Assembly: GCA_002344065.1 (NCBI GenBank)
Contig: DDTK01000014.1
Location: forward strand, 248,001 to 312,000
Origin: Flammeovirgaceae bacterium UBA2366
GTDB taxonomy: Bacteria; Bacteroidota; Bacteroidia; Cytophagales; Cyclobacteriaceae
Direction: 5' to 3'
Length of the DNA: 64,000 nt
Made by a program: the position numbers and the translations under genes. Every line of letters starts with the position of its first letter. The stretch's first letter is position 1. The notes under the pieces are model-generated. The model ran no database searches, was not told the DNA's origin, and saw only the letters and a list, made by a program, of their open reading frames with translations. Shown here piece by piece: positions 26,471 through 34,840 of this stretch.

Positions 26471-27833
26471 CACATTAAAAAATATAACATTACTGCTCCT
26501 TGCATTTTTTGTGTCACCAGGAGCGTTCGCTCAAAACAACCTAACCCTGGAGCAAAGTAAAACCCTTGCGCTGAAGAACAACAAAGTTTTACAAAACAGT
26601 TTGTTGGAGATGGAGGCCGCCCAACAAGTGAAGAAAAATGCTTTTACTAATTACTTCCCAAAAGTAAGTGCTAATGTGATTAGCTTTTATGCCATTGACC
26701 CATTGATTGAATTTAACGTGCCAGGTGGAAACCTGCCAGTATATGATGGTAATCCTGCCAATTTACCAACAGCTACCCAGTTTGCTTATTTTCCCGGTAT
26801 GGGATTAAGCATGTTTCAACGTTCTGCAATAGGCGTTCTGAATATTGCACAACCCATTTATGCAGGCGGAAAAATAAATACAGGCAACAAATTGGCAGCT
26901 CTTAATGTGGATGTGAAAGAAAAGCAACAGCAGTTAACCGAAAATGAAATCTTGCTTAAAACGGAGCAACAATATTGGCAACTGATTTCCCTTCAGGAAA
27001 AACAACGAACATTGGAAAAATACGAACTGTTATTAAGGGACATTCGCAAACAAGTTGATGACGCATTCAAGGCAGGATTAATTATTAAAAACGATGTGCT
27101 GAAAGTACAAATTAAACAAAGCGAATTGGAAGCAAACAAAAGCAAATTACTAAATGGTAAGAAATTGGCAACCATGCAATTCTGTCAAACGATTGGAATA
27201 CCTTATGACAGCACATTGCTATTGCAGGAAGTGATTGACGTAGGCCAAAATCCAATCGAGTATTATACCGATAATCAAACAGCAATGAATAATCGGACAG
27301 AATATCAACTGTTGGAAAAATCTGTTGAGGCCGCACAGTTGCAAACTAAGATGAAGACTGGTGATTATACCCCCACCCTTGCGGTTGGCTTGGCAGGTTA
27401 TCACATGAACATGTTGGAAAGTGGTGTAAAAAATACTACGAATGGATTGGCCTATGTTTCGGTTTCAATTCCAATATCGGATTGGTGGGGAGGAAGTTAT
27501 TCCATCAAAGAACAAAACATTAAGCAGCGAATTGCAGAAAATAGTTTTGAAGAGAACAAAGGCTTACTAAACCTTCAAATGGAAAAAGCCTGGACAGACG
27601 TAAACGAAGCATGGAAGCAAATAGCGATTATGCAAGAGACAACTACTCAAGCCGAAGAAAATCTAATGGTAAGCCAGACAGGCTATCAGAGTGGTGTGGT
27701 GACCTTATCGGACTTACTGGAAGCACAAGCCTTAGTTCAGGAAACTACTGACAAGCTTTCGGATGCAAAGATGAATTATCGCATTGCAATTACATCTTAT
27801 TTACAAGTAACAGGCAGACATTCTCATAAATAA
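26463..27833 (+). CDS. TolC-family outer-membrane efflux protein
   Basis: Outer-membrane channel of about 456 residues from ATG 26463, which overlaps the patatin stop by 8 bp; an upstream GTG at 26439 is inside patatin. Signal peptide ends SPGAFAQ. Family blocks: NLTLEQSKTLALKNNKVLQN, LNIAQPIYAGGKINTGNK and YVSVSIPISDWWGG, with long helices between. It completes the adaptor-pump-channel set of this operon. Confidence 0.92.
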   Translation: MTNTLKNITLLLLAFFVSPGAFAQNNLTLEQSKTLALKNNKVLQNSLLEMEAAQQVKKNAFTNYFPKVSANVISFYAIDPLIEFNVPGGNLPVYDGNPANLPTATQFAYFPGMGLSMFQRSAIGVLNIAQPIYAGGKINTGNKLAALNVDVKEKQQQLTENEILLKTEQQYWQLISLQEKQRTLEKYELLLRDIRKQVDDAFKAGLIIKNDVLKVQIKQSELEANKSKLLNGKKLATMQFCQTIGIPYDSTLLLQEVIDVGQNPIEYYTDNQTAMNNRTEYQLLEKSVEAAQLQTKMKTGDYTPTLAVGLAGYHMNMLESGVKNTTNGLAYVSVSIPISDWWGGSYSIKEQNIKQRIAENSFEENKGLLNLQMEKAWTDVNEAWKQIAIMQETTTQAEENLMVSQTGYQSGVVTLSDLLEAQALVQETTDKLSDAKMNYRIAITSYLQVTGRHSHK

Positions 27834-27889
27834 GATGAAGTCGCAAACTTCAGGATAGATAGATTAATGTAGAACTAAATCTAAATGTC

Positions 27890-28558
27890 ATGAAACAAAT
27901 TAAAGTGAATGTTTATCCAGAAACAGAATCTCCCAAATTATTCAAGAACAAGTTTTTGGAGTTACTTACCAAAACACATCCCGTGGTAATTGACGGAATG
28001 TACGTTGTGTTTTCTTATTTTTCAATTTCTCACTTTTATAACACATATCATCCTTCTGTCTGGTTGGTGATTGGATTATTTTTTGCGGGGTTTTTCTCCT
28101 GGTCTCTTGCGGAATATTTGATGCATCGGTTTTTATACCACAAAATAGAAGATGCAACGTATGACACGGGTTTTCAATACATATTTCATGGCATTCATCA
28201 TGAATACCCGAATGACAAAACTCGTCTTGTTTTACCTGTAGTTCCTTCGCTTCTGATAGCATCTATCTTTTTCGGTATTTTCTATCTAGGGATGGGCAAA
28301 TTTACTTTTGCTTTTAGTCCCGGTTTTGTAGTAGGCTACTGCTCCTACATGACGGTGCATTATACAATTCATAAGGTTGCCTCTCCAAAACGCTTTAATT
28401 TTTGGTGGAGATTTCATAGCATCCATCATTACCAGCAACATGATCGTGCCTTTGGTGTTACTTCACCAATTTGGGATATTGTCTTTGGAACTATGCCGGA
28501 AAAGAACAGAAAAACGGTTAACATTAGTTACAAGAAACGGCATTCCGAACCAAATTGA
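27890..28558 (+). CDS. Fatty acid hydroxylase / sterol desaturase family membrane protein
   Basis: Third di-iron hydroxylase-family gene of the window, 222 residues. Histidine clusters: LMHRFLYH, FHGIHHEYPNDK, VHYTIHKV and FHSIHHYQQHD. Its end, FGVTSPIWDIVFGTMPE, matches the 3030 paralogue (FGVSSPLWDYIYGTMPR), so these two are closely related. It is 56 bp after tolC and probably belongs to the TetR/RND operon. The substrate is unknown. Confidence 0.87.
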   Translation: MKQIKVNVYPETESPKLFKNKFLELLTKTHPVVIDGMYVVFSYFSISHFYNTYHPSVWLVIGLFFAGFFSWSLAEYLMHRFLYHKIEDATYDTGFQYIFHGIHHEYPNDKTRLVLPVVPSLLIASIFFGIFYLGMGKFTFAFSPGFVVGYCSYMTVHYTIHKVASPKRFNFWWRFHSIHHYQQHDRAFGVTSPIWDIVFGTMPEKNRKTVNISYKKRHSEPN

Positions 28559-28616
28559 TAAGGACGCAAAAGTCAAACAGAATTGGTTGTCTGTTCCACA
28601 CGGAACATTCGTTCAA

Positions 28617-28697
28617 AATCGTTAACATTCCTTTACAATCATTCACAAAGTTTAATAAAGTTACACAGTCATTCACTACCGTTAACAATCGTTAACC
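28617..28697. repeat. Cluster of short repeats upstream of the virion-like cassette
   Basis: GTTAAC occurs at 28621, 28681 and 28691, twice inside AATCGTTAAC. TCATTCAC occurs at 28639 and 28669, exactly 30 bp apart. The cluster ends about 30 bp before the first cassette gene, so it may be an operator, promoter region or origin-like site. Confidence 0.45.
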
Positions 28698-28727
28698 TGC
28701 GCTTTGGGGTCGCTACATCTTTGACCC

Positions 28728-29006
28728 ATGAACACAGCGATAAATCAAAATCATGGAATGGGCAATGGGATTGCCTTTCTTTTCGGAGCAGCATTTAATC
28801 TGCTGGCCAATGTAAATCTTTTATTTCTTCTGGACTATGCGCTGCAAGCCATTGTGGGGGGTATCATCTGTCTTGCATTCAAAATCATTGCTGATGTTTT
28901 CAGTCCGCTATGGCAAAAGCATAAAGACCGAGTAAAAGACTTTACAAAGCTAAAAAGAGTAAAGGGTCTTAAACTCAGAAGAAAGAAGCGCAATGATCAA
29001 GAGTAG
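28728..29006 (+). CDS. Small membrane protein, first cassette gene
   Basis: 92 residues. Two hydrophobic segments (about residues 14-32 and 36-55; GIAFLFGAAFNLLANVNLLF and AIVGGIICLAFKIIADV) are followed by a strongly basic tail (KLKRVKGLKLRRKKRND). Size and layout resemble holins or small virion membrane proteins, but there is no family motif. The gene overlaps the next by 14 bp. Confidence 0.6.
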   Translation: MNTAINQNHGMGNGIAFLFGAAFNLLANVNLLFLLDYALQAIVGGIICLAFKIIADVFSPLWQKHKDRVKDFTKLKRVKGLKLRRKKRNDQE

Positions 29007-29478
29007 TCACATATTGATCGGAGCCGGTACAGTAGCCGCCATCTACTTTGGTGGCAGCTACTTACTCAAACTCAATAGACTTTCAAATGAATTAGAATCT
29101 GATACAAAAGTTTCGATTCACAATATAAGTCTGAGTGGAATTGAACTCTCCATCAATGTGAAACTTAAGAATCCAAGCGGTGGAAGTATTCAAGTGAAAC
29201 ATCCTTTTGTCAAGATGATTTATGCAGATAAGACCATAGCATCATCACAGGTAAAAGATGTAAACCTGACTGTTCCAAAATTCAGTGAAGTCAATCTTGA
29301 TCCGATAAAAATCAAGCTTGGATTTCTAAGCCTGGCAACAACGGTTCCAGCACTTGTGAAAGAGTACCGAGAGACTGGTAAGCTCAACATGATTGTACAC
29401 ACAGTAACAACAATCAACGATAGTTTACCCTACACAAAAACGGACAATATCACTTTGGGCGGTGGGAAGGCTGCATGA
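28993..29478 (+). CDS. Membrane-anchored LEA14/WHy-like domain protein
   Basis: 161 residues. An N-terminal transmembrane anchor (SSHILIGAGTVAAIYFGGSY) precedes a beta-sandwich with the LEA2/WHy pattern: VSIHNISLSGIELSINVKLK, NPSGGSIQVKHPFVKM and LDPIKIKLGFLS. LEA14-like domains occur in desiccation proteins and some bacterial envelope proteins; a role in a particle is unproven. It overlaps both neighbours (14 bp and about 17 bp). Confidence 0.65.
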   Translation: MIKSSHILIGAGTVAAIYFGGSYLLKLNRLSNELESDTKVSIHNISLSGIELSINVKLKNPSGGSIQVKHPFVKMIYADKTIASSQVKDVNLTVPKFSEVNLDPIKIKLGFLSLATTVPALVKEYRETGKLNMIVHTVTTINDSLPYTKTDNITLGGGKAA

Positions 29479-31261
29479 CAGCAAATTTCAAAGAGATGAT
29501 GAAGAAAGGAAGAGGCGTATGGTAGCGGACAGAAAGAGGCGATTGAGGGATGGAAGAGAGTTCGATCATTTCTTTCCACCCCCAGGTGAAAAAGATACTA
29601 CGATAAAGAAGAGTGCGAATGTAGAAGACACGATGAAACTCATTCGCACTGCATTGCCAAAGACGTTATGGCAAACGGAAAAGATTGCGAGGGTATTGAA
29701 AGGTCGGACACTGGAAGAAACCTGTTCCAACATCTGGCACTTTGTGTACCAACACATTCAGTACAAAAGAGACGAGGAAGGAGTTGAGCAAGTACGCAGT
29801 CCCAGAAGGGCATGGAGCGATAGAAAGACGGGAGTAGACTGTGACTGTTACACCGTATTTATTCTCTCCATCCTCCGATCTCTTGATATAGACTGCCTCG
29901 CCAGGATAACGAAATATCCGAAGCGGTATCCGGAAGTTCCGCGATGGCAGCATGTATATCCAATTGTACCAAAGCCTGGTCATCTGGAAGATTACATAGA
30001 TGAACGTGATTACTACATCGTGATTGATTGTGTGAAGGACAAGTTTGATGATGAACAACCTTATTTAGAATGTAAAGACTACGATATGAGACTGGATTAT
30101 TTAGACGGAGTTGAAGATGAGGGACAAGAGGAAATCCAATTCATAGAACATGAAAATGTTGACCTCTCTGACCTTGCTTCAGTGTACGATGATGAGGAGA
30201 TGGGAAACATCTTCAAGAAAGTTGGGAAGGCTGTAAAGAAAACGGTGAAGAAGGTAGGCGATGAAGTTGGCAAAGGAATTCGTTTTGTCAATCGCTATAT
30301 CAATCCGGCCACATTGCTTTTGAGAAACGGCTTTTTACTGGCCATGAAAATTAACCTCATGAATGTCGCGGGTAGATTACGCTATGCCTACCTCACCGAT
30401 TCCCAGGCACAAGCCAAGGGCATGAACTTGAGTGAACTGAAAAAACTTCGCTCAGTAAAAGACAGAGCGGAGACAGTTTACTGGCAAGCGGGTGGAAAGA
30501 AAGCAAATCTCAAAAAAGCAATCTTGAGTGGCAAGGGGAACAAAGATAAAAAAGTGCCTCTTAGCGGTTTCGAAGGAGTTGACGGATTAGAAAGTGTCTA
30601 TGCTGACCAAGATGAATATAACATCATCTACAGTGATGACATTGAAGGGTTAGGTGAGATCGCCAGTGGTACTGCTATCGCAGCAGCGACTTCAGCAGTA
30701 GCTGCAATTGCAGGAGCATTAAAGCAAGTAAAGGGTCTGTTTAACAAAGGTGGAAGTGATGAGAAATCATTTCAGAGTCAAACGGACAATGCAGGTACTG
30801 CTTCATTTGCTCCAGCGATGATACCTGAAGATGAGGATGCGATTACAGAACCATCTACCGCACCAGCAACAACAATTAAAACAAATGAAGCAACAAAAAT
30901 TTATTCAACTCCTGCTGCGACTTCTAAGCCTGTACTATCAAATGAATCTGCCTCCAGCGGAGCTATGCTTGTACCAAGTGAAAGTACATCAACAAGCGAT
31001 GCTGTTCAAACTCAGGATGGTTCAGAGAAAGCTGGCTTCTTACAGAAGACTACGACATGGGTAAAAGCTAATCCTGGTAAGTCTCTGCTTGTCGCTGGAG
31101 GAATTATCACGGGCGGAGTTCTACTAATGAGAGCAATGCGAGGCGGTTCCGGAACAAATGGATTAGAAGGTGTTCCACCGAAAAAGAAAAAGGCGAAGAT
31201 TAAAACTAAATCAGGGAGCAAGACCAAAAAAGAAAAAGTAAAAGCACAAAATCTATTATAG
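29462..31261 (+). CDS. Transglutaminase-like cysteine protease/acyltransferase with C-terminal membrane segment
   Basis: 599 residues from GTG 29462; ATG 29519, preceded by AAAGGAAGAGG, is a good alternative start. The catalytic triad of the transglutaminase-like fold is visible: Cys127 in KTGVDCDCYTVF, His164 in RWQHVYPIV and Asp189 in YYIVIDCVKD. The middle is basic and helical. The C-terminal half is low-complexity (Ser/Thr/Ala) with a hydrophobic segment (KSLLVAGGIITGGVLLM) and a Lys-rich tail. It contains two GxxG-type motifs (GVDGL, GLEGV). A virion-maturation protease is one possible role. Confidence 0.7.
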   Translation: MGRLHDSKFQRDDEERKRRMVADRKRRLRDGREFDHFFPPPGEKDTTIKKSANVEDTMKLIRTALPKTLWQTEKIARVLKGRTLEETCSNIWHFVYQHIQYKRDEEGVEQVRSPRRAWSDRKTGVDCDCYTVFILSILRSLDIDCLARITKYPKRYPEVPRWQHVYPIVPKPGHLEDYIDERDYYIVIDCVKDKFDDEQPYLECKDYDMRLDYLDGVEDEGQEEIQFIEHENVDLSDLASVYDDEEMGNIFKKVGKAVKKTVKKVGDEVGKGIRFVNRYINPATLLLRNGFLLAMKINLMNVAGRLRYAYLTDSQAQAKGMNLSELKKLRSVKDRAETVYWQAGGKKANLKKAILSGKGNKDKKVPLSGFEGVDGLESVYADQDEYNIIYSDDIEGLGEIASGTAIAAATSAVAAIAGALKQVKGLFNKGGSDEKSFQSQTDNAGTASFAPAMIPEDEDAITEPSTAPATTIKTNEATKIYSTPAATSKPVLSNESASSGAMLVPSESTSTSDAVQTQDGSEKAGFLQKTTTWVKANPGKSLLVAGGIITGGVLLMRAMRGGSGTNGLEGVPPKKKKAKIKTKSGSKTKKEKVKAQNLL

Positions 31262-31263
31262 AC

Positions 31264-31824
31264 ATGGCAAAGCACAAGAAAAATAAAAAAGGGAATGCGC
31301 TCTTTGGAACTGCCCCCGTAATGGAGCATCCGATAGCGCAAACAGTAACAAAGGGTGGACTTGTGTTACTGACAGCAATCGCAGCAGGTGGTGCAGGGGC
31401 GGCACTTGGCAAGCACTCACTGCTTGCAGGAATTCCGATAACGCTTATCGGCTTCCACAAAAAGAATTCATACCTCATTGCGGCAGGTCTCGGTCTCACA
31501 TTAAGCAATGGCTTTCAAAATCAAAACAAGACTACAACCGTGCAGGGTGTAGATGGATTTGATATGAAACAAATTGCCGAACAAGCCAAAGATCGTGTGG
31601 GAACATTCTTCAAGAATTTCTCAGAGAAGCTTTACATCAGCAAAGCGGAACATACTGCAACAGCGGGACTTGCAGGTGAGAATAACGAAGAGCAAGTAAC
31701 CTACTTCGTCAATCCATACAACAATTCGAAGGAGTTGGATATGTCAGCCATTGATAGAATCCAGGAACAGATCGCAAACATGAATGGAATGAATGCAGTG
31801 GAGGAAACTGAAAGAGAGTTTTAA
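31264..31824 (+). CDS. Cassette membrane protein with two hydrophobic segments
   Basis: 186 residues, no recognised family. A Lys-rich start precedes hydrophobic stretches GGLVLLTAIAAGGAGAAL and LLAGIPITLIGF, a third weaker one (SYLIAAGLGLTLSN), then a polar helical C-terminal half. It contains GVDGF right after the last hydrophobic stretch. It starts 2 bp after the transglutaminase-like gene. Confidence 0.55.
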   Translation: MAKHKKNKKGNALFGTAPVMEHPIAQTVTKGGLVLLTAIAAGGAGAALGKHSLLAGIPITLIGFHKKNSYLIAAGLGLTLSNGFQNQNKTTTVQGVDGFDMKQIAEQAKDRVGTFFKNFSEKLYISKAEHTATAGLAGENNEEQVTYFVNPYNNSKELDMSAIDRIQEQIANMNGMNAVEETEREF

Positions 31825-31859
31825 AATCAAAGAGTAACAATTAAACACAAAGTAAAATT

Positions 31860-32588
31860 ATGCTGGGAGCATTAGGACAACTCATGGAGAGTGAGTACAC
31901 AAACCCAACGGAGTTGTTGGGTCTGAATGGAGAGATGGATACTGAGTTAATGGGGTATCTGAATGCGCTGAACCCTGTGCAACGGGCAAAGGCGATGAGT
32001 AAGATTGTGAAGCGGCACATTCCTTCGCAAGGGTCGCGTGCAGAATTTGAGAAGTTCTTTGTAGAACTACCCAAGCACATTAAAGAGCAATTGCTTCAAG
32101 GTAAGTTGCGCCTGGCAGATCAATTGATTTACACCATCAAGCCAATCAAAGGTGCAAAGACTATCAAGATGTTTGAAAGTCAGGATGTGAAGGAAGTGAA
32201 CCTGCGTAACATTAGTAATGCCAAGCTTCCAAAGAACATGGCCTTGCTCGTGTCTGGAATTTATTTGCTGCATGGTGTGGCGGCCTCGCTTGACATTGAT
32301 GACATCAAAACCACAAAGTTTGATACCATCGAAAATGTGGGTGCGCTTGCCAATGGTGAGTTCAAACTCAAGGCCAACAAAAAGCAATTGGTGAGTGATA
32401 CTTCTAACCGGAAGTTTGTGACCACTCAGTTTGACATGGTGCCAAAGAGTTTTTACAAACTGGCGAACCCTCGTCTGATTCATGACGATGTGGACATCGA
32501 GTTTGAAATTGAACTTGGAACCATCAAGGGTCTGGATGCAAACTCAGTTTTGTATGTAGGTCTTGAAGGAACAGCAACCATTCCTTAG
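31860..32588 (+). CDS. Candidate major structural (capsid-like) protein
   Basis: 242 residues, no family recognised. The first 75 residues are helical and carry ELLGLNGEMDTEL. The rest is rich in alternating strands (LADQLIYTIKPIKGAKTIKM, MALLVSGIYLLHGV, LIHDDVDIEFEIELGTIKG) with few Cys or catalytic residues, as in jelly-roll coat proteins. It is followed by several smaller beta-rich proteins. The capsid assignment is inference from composition and neighbours, not homology. Confidence 0.45.
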   Translation: MLGALGQLMESEYTNPTELLGLNGEMDTELMGYLNALNPVQRAKAMSKIVKRHIPSQGSRAEFEKFFVELPKHIKEQLLQGKLRLADQLIYTIKPIKGAKTIKMFESQDVKEVNLRNISNAKLPKNMALLVSGIYLLHGVAASLDIDDIKTTKFDTIENVGALANGEFKLKANKKQLVSDTSNRKFVTTQFDMVPKSFYKLANPRLIHDDVDIEFEIELGTIKGLDANSVLYVGLEGTATIP

Positions 32589-32594
32589 TAGGTC

Positions 32595-32975
32595 ATGGAG
32601 AAGCGTTTGGTGGATAAAATCTACACCTTCCTGGTGGACGCGGAAGGGCAACCGGTAAGCAAGAAGTTTGACCTGGATAAGAATGTCAAAGTGGTACACG
32701 GTATCATGATGAGTTCAGACAGACCGAACCTCTTGTTCTACCGAGGCTCTCAAAGGATTGAACTTTCGGGAGAGGAACTCTTCCCAGAGGACTTTGAGAG
32801 CAAAATGTTCATGAGTGGAATGGCGGTAGCCCCTGACAACAAATACAAGTCGTTGGGTAATGGAGTGGTATCCGGAAACGGGGAGTTAAAAATCCAATAC
32901 AAGGATACTGCCAATCCAAACGCTCCCTTTGCGGCTTACAAAGTTATCGTCAGTCTTTTATGTGAGATGAAATGA
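32595..32975 (+). CDS. Beta-rich cassette protein, candidate minor structural protein
   Basis: 126 residues, unrecognised. Strand-rich with KVVHGIMMSSDRPNLLFY, GSQRIELSGEELFPEDF and AAYKVIVSLLCEM. The 'KV-x-GI' pattern is echoed in the 47-residue product of the next gene (RKVTGILVTA). Starts 6 bp after the candidate coat protein and overlaps the next gene as ATGA. Confidence 0.55.
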   Translation: MEKRLVDKIYTFLVDAEGQPVSKKFDLDKNVKVVHGIMMSSDRPNLLFYRGSQRIELSGEELFPEDFESKMFMSGMAVAPDNKYKSLGNGVVSGNGELKIQYKDTANPNAPFAAYKVIVSLLCEMK

Positions 32976-33115
32976 TAATCACAAAGACCAAACGGAGAAT
33001 CATAATAGCCAAACTTGATGTGAATAAGCTTGAACGATTCAAGCCATTCGAAATCAGGCTTCCGGCCAATGTGAGGAAAGTAACAGGAATACTTGTAACA
33101 GCATCTGAAAAATGA
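32972..33115 (+). CDS. 47-residue cassette protein
   Basis: A short open frame from ATG 32972 overlaps the previous stop (ATGA) and its own stop overlaps the next start at 33112 (ATGA). The product begins MIITKTKRRIIIAKLD and contains FKPFEIRLPANVRKVTGILV, a basic, beta-prone sequence. The double overlap, typical of this cassette, supports it as a real gene. No family known; it resembles a shortened version of neighbouring beta-rich proteins. Confidence 0.6.
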   Translation: MIITKTKRRIIIAKLDVNKLERFKPFEIRLPANVRKVTGILVTASEK

Positions 33116-33486
33116 GCAACGTGTTAGGTAACATAAGCTTTCAGGCCAATGATAAGATGGATGTCTTTCATGTAGCTCAGGTTATGAACGAGGGAATCGA
33201 ACCTTCCGACAACACCTTGCTTCAGATAGAGGATTCACAATTCGACAGTGACAAGGCTTGGGTAACTGGTAATGTACCGAAGCTAAAACCTGTACATGTC
33301 GAGGGCGATACTTCCATCATCAATGCCTGGTTCAAAGGTGAGACTTACGAAAACCCATTTGTAATCACGGTCTATGTTGAATGTGAAACGGCTGAAGAGC
33401 TTGAGGAAGTTACTGCGGATGAGGAGATAGAACAGGACAAGCGTTCAAGGAATGATTTCCTCGAACCAGTGGAGATAAACTTATGA
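33112..33486 (+). CDS. Acidic beta-rich cassette protein
   Basis: 124 residues, unrecognised. N-terminal LGNISFQANDKMDVFHVAQV, central strands (WVTGNVPKLKPVHVEGD, PFVITVYVECETAEELEE) and an acidic tail. Overlaps neighbours by 4 bp each side. A minor virion or scaffold role is possible. Confidence 0.5.
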   Translation: MSNVLGNISFQANDKMDVFHVAQVMNEGIEPSDNTLLQIEDSQFDSDKAWVTGNVPKLKPVHVEGDTSIINAWFKGETYENPFVITVYVECETAEELEEVTADEEIEQDKRSRNDFLEPVEINL

Positions 33487-33794
33487 CCGAACAATTCATT
33501 CTGGAGTTTGCGCCTTTGCGATTAAAACAACAAGGTTATTCGAAGTATCATCTCCGTCACAGGGATTTCATCATCGAGGCAGGAACTACGGTAACTATTC
33601 CTGCCTACAATGAAATGTTCTTCATCATTGATGAACCTCCTGGCCTTGTAGTTGACTCTAATTATGGAATGTACGATTCAACGGAAGATCCTATTCCTGA
33701 GAGCATTCATATTCATCGGGGCGAAATCAAGATTACGAACCCAGGAGATGCGAAGCGAAGAATAAAATTTATACAAGCAATCATAGTGAATTAA
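33483..33794 (+). CDS. Small beta-sandwich-like cassette protein
   Basis: 103 residues. Strand pattern FIIEAGTTVTIPAYNEMFFI and SIHIHRGEIKITNPG followed by RRIKFIQAIIVN suggests a compact beta sandwich or jelly roll. No catalytic motif or family match. Overlaps the previous stop by 4 bp. Confidence 0.5.
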   Translation: MTEQFILEFAPLRLKQQGYSKYHLRHRDFIIEAGTTVTIPAYNEMFFIIDEPPGLVVDSNYGMYDSTEDPIPESIHIHRGEIKITNPGDAKRRIKFIQAIIVN

Positions 33795-33813
33795 ACCCCA
33801 TCGGGGTACGAAT

Positions 33814-34629
33814 ATGGCACTACCGAATAAAGAAAAATACGAACAGAAAAAGATTGACAATCTTTTACAATACCTGCGCTTATACCATGACAAAGGTCAA
33901 CCCATTGATTACGAAATTCTCGTTGATGGATTCAAGGCAGTACGCAGAACAAGTGACCCTGATATGTTTACGATGTTTGAAAACTTCGTAACTGCGGATA
34001 CGCGATCAATTGAAATTCTACTTTTCACTGGCAGTAGCAATAACAACGAAAAGCGAATTTTTTATTTTGGTGAACAACCCAAGGAAGGCTTATCTGGAGT
34101 TGATGTTAAAAATATCGTTGATGAAGAAGTTCAACGAAAACTGCGGGAGAAAGAATTTGATGAGCTGAAAGACGCCAATAAAAAATTACAGCAACACATC
34201 GCAGACCTGGAGAGTGAAGTCGAGGAATTAGAGAAGCACAATGCCCGACTTGAAATGAAGCAATCTCCTTTGAATAGTTTCTTAGGTGATGTTGGCTCAA
34301 GTCTGGTGGAGAGCTTCATCAAGCGTAATCCAAAACTAATGGCAGCCTTTCCAGGTGGTGAGGCACTTGCAGGTTTATTGCAATCAAACAATGAAGAAAC
34401 AAGCGAAGAACCAATACCTGATTCAGAAGTCAGCTTCAAGCCAAAAGTAAGTTCTTCTGCTTTATCTCTCACTGAAGAAGACCAGGCTGCTATCCAATTT
34501 GTCAATCAGCTTAAGTCACAGTTTAGCAAAGAGGAATTTGAGAGAGTGCTTCTGATTCTTCAAACCCTTGCCGATGACAAGAGTAAGATTGACCTAATCA
34601 TAAATCATGTAAACATTAAACAATCATAA
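33814..34629 (+). CDS. Coiled-coil cassette protein
   Basis: 271 residues. The N-terminal third is globular with GLSGVDV near residue 94. A coiled coil (about residues 105-150: KKLQQHIADLESEVEELEKH) is followed by a hydrophobic helix (PLNSFLGDVGSSLVESF) and a helical C-terminal region. No known family. It carries one of the recurring GxxG motifs. Confidence 0.55.
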   Translation: MALPNKEKYEQKKIDNLLQYLRLYHDKGQPIDYEILVDGFKAVRRTSDPDMFTMFENFVTADTRSIEILLFTGSSNNNEKRIFYFGEQPKEGLSGVDVKNIVDEEVQRKLREKEFDELKDANKKLQQHIADLESEVEELEKHNARLEMKQSPLNSFLGDVGSSLVESFIKRNPKLMAAFPGGEALAGLLQSNNEETSEEPIPDSEVSFKPKVSSSALSLTEEDQAAIQFVNQLKSQFSKEEFERVLLILQTLADDKSKIDLIINHVNIKQS

Positions 34630-34631
34630 CA

Positions 34632-34814
34632 ATGAACAAGTACAGTTTTGAAGTGAGCATTGAGGCGCAAACGCAAGGTGAGGCAGAAGTAAAACTGTCA
34701 GCAGCATCCATCTTGATGCAGAGGTTAAAGGCACGCGAAATAGCAAAGCTTGCCGATGTGGTCAAGAATGATCCAGTGAAAACATCCCTGGCTAAAAAAG
34801 CCCTGGGGTTATAG
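34632..34814 (+). CDS. 60-residue helical cassette protein
   Basis: Short product (MNKYSFEVSIEAQTQGEAEV then a helix AASILMQRLKAREIAKLAD). Start is 2 bp after the coiled-coil gene and codon pattern matches its neighbours. No family known; small proteins of this shape are common in phages. Confidence 0.55.
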   Translation: MNKYSFEVSIEAQTQGEAEVKLSAASILMQRLKAREIAKLADVVKNDPVKTSLAKKALGL

Positions 34815-34840
34815 AGAATTAAAGAAGGGATAAGTAAGAC

